From Kwoniella bestiolae CBS 10118 (Eukaryota; Basidiomycota; Tremellomycetes; Tremellales; Cryptococcaceae): 64,000 bases of DNA. Positions 57,282 through 64,000 of the stretch are shown here, one piece after another. The stretch spans positions 2,232,001 through 2,296,000 of the forward strand of contig NC_089243.1 in NCBI RefSeq assembly GCF_000512585.2. The letters are read 5' to 3'. Positions within the stretch are counted from its first letter, which is position 1; every line of letters begins with the position of its first letter. Under the pieces are notes generated by a model that saw nothing but the letters and a program-made list of their open reading frames with translations, ran no database searches and was not told the DNA's origin. A program made the translations under genes and the position numbers.

Positions 57282-59138
57282 TCACAATGCTGTCTTAAGT
57301 AATTCGTCGAATTTTTCATCTGCCTCCTTAGCGCAATCGTGAGCATACAAGATCCTCTGGGTCGTCCTGATGGGCAAAAACCTTATTAGCGTACTGTTCA
57401 GGATGCGATCATAGTCATACGAGTACCATCTCCAATCTCTCAAAAACCCACTGATCGATCGCCTTATCTGGGTTTTCACCTCCTTCCCTCTCGGCAGTTC
57501 TGAATGCTGAATCTCGTGCTTCTTGTGCTGCACCACTGCTCAAATGAAGGCCTTTACCATTATTGGCAGCGGTGAGAACAGCCCAATCTGCTCGAGGTTT
57601 TCGAAGAGCCTGTCAGACTTGATTGGTCAATCTCAACATTCGGAGGAAATGACCGGGTGTGAGGGAAAAGCACATCACATTCACCTGATACACAAGCAAG
57701 GCCCTGTGGATGTCGTCCTTAGACCTGATCTTCCCGAGAACTACCCCTAGTACTGCAGCATCTTCGACGGCTTGGGCGGCACCTTGGGCTAGATGGGGTA
57801 AGGTTGGATGACAGGCATCACCAACCAGAGCAGTATTTCCGTCTACCCAATGCGAAAGTGGAGCATGTACTCTTAATTTCCACTCTAGAACATCACCTTC
57901 CGGTACAAGCTTCAACAGCTTTTGAACACGAGGGCAGAAATCTGAAAACATATCTAACATTTCTTGTTTCGATCCCGAAGCTGTCCACGTGTCGGCTTCA
58001 ACAAAACGTCGGTCAGGGTGAGCTGATGACATGTTAAATAGATCGTGGGAGGCAATCGGATAAGCCTGAGGAAGTATTAGTTGTGATTTTAATTTTCTGT
58101 CATCGATATCCAGACTTACGATGATATGTCGTCTCTCGCCGATCCATCGGTAAGAGTGCGATCCGGTGAAGAAGGGCAACAATTCTGGATCTTCATTGAT
58201 CATGGACCGTTTGACTATAATTCGATAGGCAGCTTGACCAGTGTCTTCGACTACAACCCGCCTAAAAGGTCAGACAGAAACCCTAGTAATTGTACTGGTC
58301 AAGCTCACCGTGATCAGCCTCTCCTTTTCTCGCCAGCATGGCTGTTCTGGCCTTACTCTTGACCCCGTCTGCTGCCAAGATCAGATCGGCTTCCACCCAA
58401 TGTCCTTCCGACTCTGTCGTATCGCCATTGGCTTGACTTTCCACCCCCTCTGTAGGTCGCCCGGAAGCTCTCCCTTTTACCCTAAATTTGCTATTTTCAA
58501 AATCCCAATCCGTGACTTGTTGACCCAGGTGAAGCTCCACAACGCCAGAGTTTGTTGCGCCGGTGACCAGGCTCTTTTGCAATGCTGACCTGTGCACTAC
58601 CTGTAAAAGAGATCAATTCAGCAGATCAATCTACGGTCGTGCAAAGCCTCCGGGAGTGTTGAACATTCATACTTACGTAGAACGGATACCCGAATTCTTT
58701 CTCGATATACTCGAAGTTTACACTAGTCAACACTTCATCCCGCGCACAATCTGGGGCTGAAAATCAGCTTTGATCAACAAGCTGCCAAAAAAAAGACACT
58801 TGCTCAGTACACTCGCACCATCAAGTGCGACTGCTTCTGATCTTGCTATGTCGAGTACTCCCCACCGATCGAGGATCCTTGAGAGATTAGGAGTGATATT
58901 GATACCAGCTCCTACTTCTCCGATCTCCCTAGCAGATTCCCACACGTGGAGGTTTGTGAATCCTTGCTTAGCGAGCGCCAATGCGCAGCCCATGCCACCC
59001 ATGCCCGCTCCGACACTGTGCATATGTCAATTAGTTCTTGCAGCAGTCGTATTGACAGTCTCATTCTGCCCATCTCTAGGACCACCTCACTCACATATGG
59101 ATGCGCAATTCGTTCTTTAGATCTGGGTTCAGCGACAT
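57282..59138 (-). CDS. FAD-dependent monooxygenase (salicylate hydroxylase-like)
   Basis: A class A flavoprotein hydroxylase. The first exon (MSLNPDLKNELRIHI) joins to VGAGMGGMGCALALAKQGF, the dinucleotide-binding GxGxxG. An acidic residue follows in VWESARE. Next are GAGINITPNLSRILDRWG, VHRSALQKSLV, LILAADGVKSKAR (the DG motif) and ALVGDACHPTLPHLAQGAAQ, the GD motif for the FAD ribityl. The 3' end needs an intron with donor GTGGGT after GENPDKAID. It then reads TTQRILYAHDCAKEADEKF, as in fungal relatives. Without this intron the frame would seem to break. Stop is TGA at 57282-57284. Likely substrate is an aromatic or polyketide ring. Confidence 0.87.
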
Positions 59139-59947
59139 GTTGGTAAATGTTACGACAATCTACTTCTGCTCAACTTGAGTTTGGACTTATAGCAACGATG
59201 CTGAAAAACGACGTTCGTCTTTCAAACATTCAGCTTCTTGCTAAGATAGATCTATCTTGCTGATTTAGGAATACATTCTCCAGATTCAATGGTAAACGAT
59301 TAGATGTATGGATGCCATTCGGACCAAAGCATAAGATCGCCGCATCGGGCGCCCCATGTGTTCCTGAGCGGCATCTCGAGCGTCTATTGCGGGGTATTGA
59401 CGACTAGACGGCAATCACAAGAACAACGTTGCGGGCGGAAGTCACCTGATGTGAGACTATACTTGGGGTAAGATGCAAAGGCTATCATCACCTGTGGAAT
59501 CTAAATGTACCGGCCAACGAATTCACGCAAGACAGAGATATCATTCCAACAGATCCCCGCTGGCAAATAACGAATCCGCGGTCCAGCGGTTCGGTGAGAA
59601 GCGCCTTCACAGCAGGAGGTCCAGTATGACCGCAAACGGCCTACGTCGGCCGTACAGCTTTCCATCTATACGCAGATACGTGACTCTGTAGTCCAAAGAA
59701 AGCTGAACGGTAGACCAAAAATCCCGACTTCAAGTCGAAAGTCATCACGAAGTTGCCAGGACCAAGGTTTCCCTCCCTCAATCAAAGGCCACAAGTTTCC
59801 GCATATCGTACCCGGCAGATCCTTTGACATGGACAGCTCATTGTGACCTGACGTGTACGATGTCGGGGGTGTTGGCCACCCATCCAATGCATAGTCAAGC
59901 AAGAAGCCTGATCACAATATATAACAGGGTATCACCAGCTTAATAGC
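59139..59947. other. Intergenic region FAD monooxygenase to DUF3500 gene
   Basis: About 0.8 kb with the monooxygenase promoter. No gene is recognised. Confidence 0.4.
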
Positions 59948-61526
59948 TTACTTTTTGTTTTGCTCTAAATTCCATTGTTCTATCAACGCTTTACCGTAAT
60001 CCTCACAATTGGGTAAACGATTGACTGTATGAATGTGACATTTGGCAGGGGTTGTGTTTGTGAGGAAAACTACGGGCGAAGTAGGCGATCAGTTGTAGAC
60101 CGACACAGCTTCTGGTAATATCATGCAATCGAAGCACTTACTCCCACAATGAAAGTCAAACTATCCAGGCACTACGGTCAGCTCTAGTGGAAACCGTCTG
60201 AGAGATAACGGGAACTAGCTACTCACCTCGCAGAACGTGACTGGTGAGTGAATACGGAAGTAGTAAGGATCACCCAGGCCAAACTTTCCAATCCAAGCAA
60301 AATAGGTCTGATCTTCAAAACTCCGTACGCGTTCCATTTTGTACTTGAGCGGTATTTCGGGCAAGTAAGTGTTGAACGCTCGAATGATAGCATATATCTC
60401 TTCTTTTTGGTCCGGAGTGAATCGGGAGATAGGGCATCCTTCAAATGGTACGACGCGATTGTCTTGGTGTGCTCCGCCTAGATGTCTGTGCTCGGCCGGA
60501 AAATTAGCACTACATGATCTGCTCCATGGCGATACGGTACCCACCGCTCATCGAAAGGGTTCCAACGATCGTCTGCAAGACCATGTTGACAGTCCATGCC
60601 TTCATTGAGCTGAGCTAGTTTTTGATTTTCAGGAGATAGATCTCTCATCAATTTCAAACCTCTAACTTCTTCCTGACTAAACAACCTCAATCCCGCGTGT
60701 TCGCCAACATCGATTCTATCGGGTTCCGCACCCATGAAGGTAGGCCCAATGACCATTCGGGGACCGACGAAGCAAACGGCTAGACACAGATGATGACCAA
60801 AGAAAGAGTAACCCCATGGTTTGGTTACACTTGGGAGTCTTTCGTTCTCCGGTAAGAACAATCTAAAATTGTAGGAATGTTTGTTCAACACCAATGGTCC
60901 GTTGACCAGCTCTCCTAGAAAATGATTGGTCAAAGTGCAACCAAGCGCTTTGTGGTAGCCATCAGCTGACAAAGATGCCTTGAGGACACCGTGAACGAGG
61001 TCCTGGATCTCTTGACTCGTTTCGTCCATTCTAATCCCACCTGCAAAGTAACCCATCTTGAGTGCTCGTCCTTGTATATGTGATGCTCACCTTCATTGAC
61101 ATACAGCTCTGGATTAGACCAGGCTCTGAATTCGTCGTCGTTTTGGACATCTCCTTTGATGACATCTGATTTCAGCTCTTCCGGCAAGGCTTCCAGTAGA
61201 GTCTCCACAGCCTTTACCGTCTCTTCCACTGGAGCACCCTCATCCCGTTCGTATCGAAGGATAGATGGATCTGGATTGCCGTCTGACGAGAAACCTTTGT
61301 ACGGTCTTTCGATATTCCTGATATCCAATCTATTGATCAACCATGCTGGGGCCGGCACCTCTCGGCGAGATTCACACCAAGATTGAGAGGTATGATATGT
61401 AATTCCAGCGATACGAGGGTGATCAGGTTTTGGTAATATGTCACGGAATGAAACAGTCGCATCAGTTCGCGGAGTTGCTGGATCGTCGTGGAGGATGAAG
61501 CCTGAGTTTACGGGCGCGTGGGTCAT
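59948..61526 (-). CDS. DUF3500-family protein of unknown function
   Basis: DUF3500 proteins have no known activity. The central part has TLTNHFLGELVNGPL, FFGHHLCLAVCFVGPRMVIG and PTFMGAEPDRIDVGEHAGLR, the family hallmark with paired His residues. EEVRGLKLMRDLSPENQKLA follows. The C-terminal exons give HLGGAHQDNRVVPFEGCPIS, FAWIGKFGLGDPYYFRIHSP, FDFHCGIFLTN and KCHIHTVNRLPNCEDYGKAL. His-rich motifs (GHHL, HIH) could bind a metal, which is inference. The start is uncertain. The ATG at 61526 (MTHAPVNSGFILHDD) follows a C/T-rich leader and is preferred. An ATG at 61628 is in frame, and the frame stays open to about 61700. Five exons are read. Confidence 0.8.
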
Positions 61527-62224
61527 GATGTGTCGAGTTGACGCAACGATGTATCGCTTCGAGAGAAAGGGAGGTGATCTTAGGACGATACAATCGGGAA
61601 CGCCCCGGCCCAAATATGCACGATCCATCACGACTTTGCTCTTAGCAAACCATTCTGCTGTAACCACGAATGGAGTCACGGCCGCGGGGCGCCATTAACA
61701 TGGAAGGATGGCGGTGCTCCTGGTGAAAACACCGCAACCGGGGACTAAAGATCTTTATGGTCTCCACGGGCCTCTAGCCGTATGTAGCCGGGCTTTTCCC
61801 AGCAGTCAGATGTGCTATACATTTCGACAAGCAGTGTATTACGAGTCCTCGCTGCGTGCTTGACGCATACGGTACCTAACGCTATGTGGGAAGGAGCGCG
61901 TCAGCTGATTAAAGAGAAAAGATATATAGGCAAACGCAGCAGGTCCAACGTGGAAAGTAGTGTATACTCAACGCCTCAAAGGGACAGAGTTGGGAGAACG
62001 GACATGTCCGCACAAAGAGCATAGGTTACAAACCATGCGATCGCTAGAGTACAACGTCAATATCGCATGCATCATGGGGGTTATTGCTTTTCATTTTCAC
62101 CTTGTATCTTGCCTTCTTCTACGTCGTTAATACCCACTCGATCGACCCTCATAGCATTGTACGTGTCACATGGCCAGTAGGTATGGACATCACGCATAGT
62201 GATCATGAGGATTCAGTAAGACCA
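61527..62224. promoter_or_regulatory. Divergent promoter region DUF3500 gene / Zn2Cys6 factor 3
   Basis: About 0.7 kb shared by the two divergent genes. If the DUF3500 start is farther upstream, its first 100 bp belong to that gene. No other gene is seen. Confidence 0.4.
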
Positions 62225-64000
62225 ATGACAGCTGAGTCGACTTCATCAGCGTGAGCAGCGGTTTTACTTCCTACTTGATAGCCATGACTGACAATCCCTC
62301 TTTAGCAAGATAAGTTGTCTCGCTTGTCGTGCAGCCAAAGTGAGTGATATGCTGCACTCGAGTGCTCACATTGATATCTTCGCCTGCGGCTGACCGAATA
62401 GCCTACGACACTTAGCGAAAATGTCACACGTCGGATACCCATTCTCCATGCCGACGATGTAACAGTCATAACCTAACGTGCGAATATACGAAGCATCAAC
62501 GTGGTCGTAGGAAGAAGTCTTCTCTCACAGGATCAGCGAATCCGTCTGGGAAGCGTGGCTCACTTAAAGAAGGCAGAAGTAATGCAGAAGCTTCTGGAAG
62601 CGGGTTGAATAGGTCGTACATCGCGGCAGATCCGATGAATGAACCATATCACAATGTCACTTCGAGGGATCACGATATGGACTCAGAAGCAGCAGAGAAG
62701 CTAAGCATACACTTTTCACACGTTATTCCGAAAGAAGGGGACTCTTCACGTGTGTAGAAGCGAAGCGAACACCTGAGAAGTGGACAAGACTGACCCACCA
62801 TCTTTAGCTTTTATAGCTGGCGAATCCACACATTATCCCGATCCCTCTCCCGGTGACAATCCACTCCTTCTGCAGCAACTTCAGTCCACATGTCCTGATC
62901 CTGTCAAAGCTGGTCTATTGAGTGAGGCTGATGCTTATGAGCTATTCAATTTGTTAGTACTTTTGTCCGTGTTTGCCTCACTGCCTAAACGCTGATGTTC
63001 AACTGTGTTCTTCCAGCTATTTTGATCATCTCAATGTCATCCTGGCCATCCTAGACCCTCATCTCCACACACCTACCTACTGTATTCGTCATTCAGCATT
63101 GCTTTTCACTTCCGTCCTGACCGTGACGGCTAAAGTCGTTCGGCCGAAAGTCTACGCCAAATGTATGATGCTCGCCAATAAGCTGGTCGGACAAGCTATA
63201 GAGTTTGGGCTGTGTTCGGTAGAGGTTGTTCAAGCTTTGAACTTGCTTCATCATTGGAAGAAGTCAGACGATCACACAAGTTGGCGGAGAATCGGATATG
63301 CTATTCGTATGGCTCAAGAATTACGGTTAGACATAAGGGGGGCACGACCGTTGGCGAAGGAAGAGCTGAAGGCGAGAGAGACGCTGAATCGAGAAAGGGC
63401 TTGGTTCAGTGAGCTGCGACTTTTCATCGCCCTGCCTAGCATGCTGGCTGACCCGCTCGCGAAGATCTGGTCATTGCCGATTACCAGTGAGCTTTTGATG
63501 CTAAAACAGAGCCCAAAGCGTCCACTTAGATCGCTGACGCTCAAGTATCTGAACTGTTCTACAGCCTCGCTATACACCATTCGTTGCCCCGAATGATCCA
63601 CACGCAAGATGTGGCCGACCCAGGTGACTGGGTGGCAGAGCATGCACAATTGCAAACCCCGGGAGAGTCATCTCTCGGGCCTCTAGTGACCTTCAGCAGG
63701 ATGTGCAGGCTTTATGCGGATAGTCTCGGCGCTGTGGACCGGGAGTCGGGCAACATGAGGACCCTCAATTGGTTAGAACTCGAGTTGAAAAGGTGGAGAG
63801 GGAGGTGGCTGGAGGACAACAGTGAGATAATATCCATGAACATCTGCCTCCCCATGATCCTCTCGCCTATAAATCAATTTACAAGGAGATACTCATAGAA
63901 GTTCGGCGTTAGATCAAAATCACTTTGCTCAATCGCAGATCTCCACCTTTCGTCTCTGCGACGCATATTTCCGTTTCCACATTGCCGAATATCGCTTGCT
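62225..64000 (+). CDS. Zn2Cys6 transcription factor 3 (partial, runs off right edge)
   Basis: A zinc cluster regulator cut by the window end. The first exon is MTAESTSSA. Splicing builds KISCLACRAAKRKCHTSD, then HSPCRRCNSHNLTC, giving six cysteines (2-6-8-2-6), followed by basic KHQRGRRKK. A Ser/Gly-rich linker leads to the fungal transcription factor domain: VKAGLLSEADAYELFN, FDHLNVILAILDPHLHTPTY, LLHHWKKSDDHTSWRRIGYA and IRMAQELRLDIRG. The last intron seen (about 63822-63911) joins EDN to NQNHFAQSQIS and FRFHIAEYRL, where the window stops. At least six introns are read. Several acceptors are in poor context, so exon edges are provisional. It is a candidate regulator for the DUF3500 and FAD monooxygenase genes. 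Confidence 0.83.

Noticed and set aside
57282..57480. FAD monooxygenase with a homopolymer frameshift near its C-terminus
   Set aside because: An intron with donor GTGGGT joins GENPDKAID to the expected YAHD ending in frame.

Overview
This is a gene-dense stretch of a fungal nuclear genome. The genes are split by many short (about 45-70 nt) GT-AG introns, some exons are only 6-20 nt long, and housekeeping genes (SmD1, Sec61 alpha, Dus3, Vfa1, Rtr1/RPAP2, a STRAP-like WD40 protein) sit beside a subtelomere-like run of transporters, oxidoreductases and Zn2Cys6 regulators. The architecture and codon style fit a basidiomycete yeast of the Tremellomycetes (Cryptococcus/Kwoniella type). That placement is inference from gene structure, not from a search. 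All splice sites below were read by eye from reading frame, GT/AG signals and family conservation.

Layout. 1-6 kb: the 3' end of an unknown gene, STRAP-like (-), SMD1 (+), RTR1/RPAP2 (+). 6.4-11.6 kb: four tandem minus-strand genes for small secreted beta-trefoil (ricin-B-type, QxW) lectin-like proteins, the most distinctive unit here. 12-21 kb: VFA1 (-), ACC-deaminase-like PLP enzyme (-), SEC61 (-), DUS3 (+). 22-26 kb: D-2-hydroxyacid dehydrogenase (+) and aldo/keto reductase (+). 26.7-38.5 kb: an uptake-type block with an NCS1 purine/cytosine permease (+), an allantoate-permease-family MFS (+), a Zn2Cys6 factor (+), a sugar-type MFS (-) and a TauD-like dioxygenase (+). 38.8-50.6 kb: an acyltransferase (-), a Zn2Cys6 factor (-), a polyol-dehydrogenase-like MDR (+), a sugar MFS (-) and a cytosolic GH140/DUF4038-like glycosidase (+). 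50.7-53.8 kb: a BIM1-like/X325 membrane protein (-), a doubtful small gene (+) and a CFEM GPI-type protein (+). 54.3-64 kb: a DHA1-type MFS (-), an FAD monooxygenase (-), a DUF3500 protein (-) and a Zn2Cys6 factor (+) running off the right edge.

How the genes may work together (inference). The right half looks like a series of catabolic modules, each pairing a regulator, a transporter and enzymes. The MDR, sugar transporter and GH140-like enzyme, with the Zn2Cys6 gene divergent from the MDR, could import and break down a plant cell-wall saccharide inside the cell. TauD with the NCS1 and Dal5-type permeases suggests nitrogen/sulfur scavenging. The FAD monooxygenase, DUF3500 protein, MFS exporter and regulator suggest aromatic or secondary metabolism. 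The BIM1-like and CFEM proteins are both cell-surface metal-handling candidates. No tRNA, rRNA, CRISPR or transposon was recognised.
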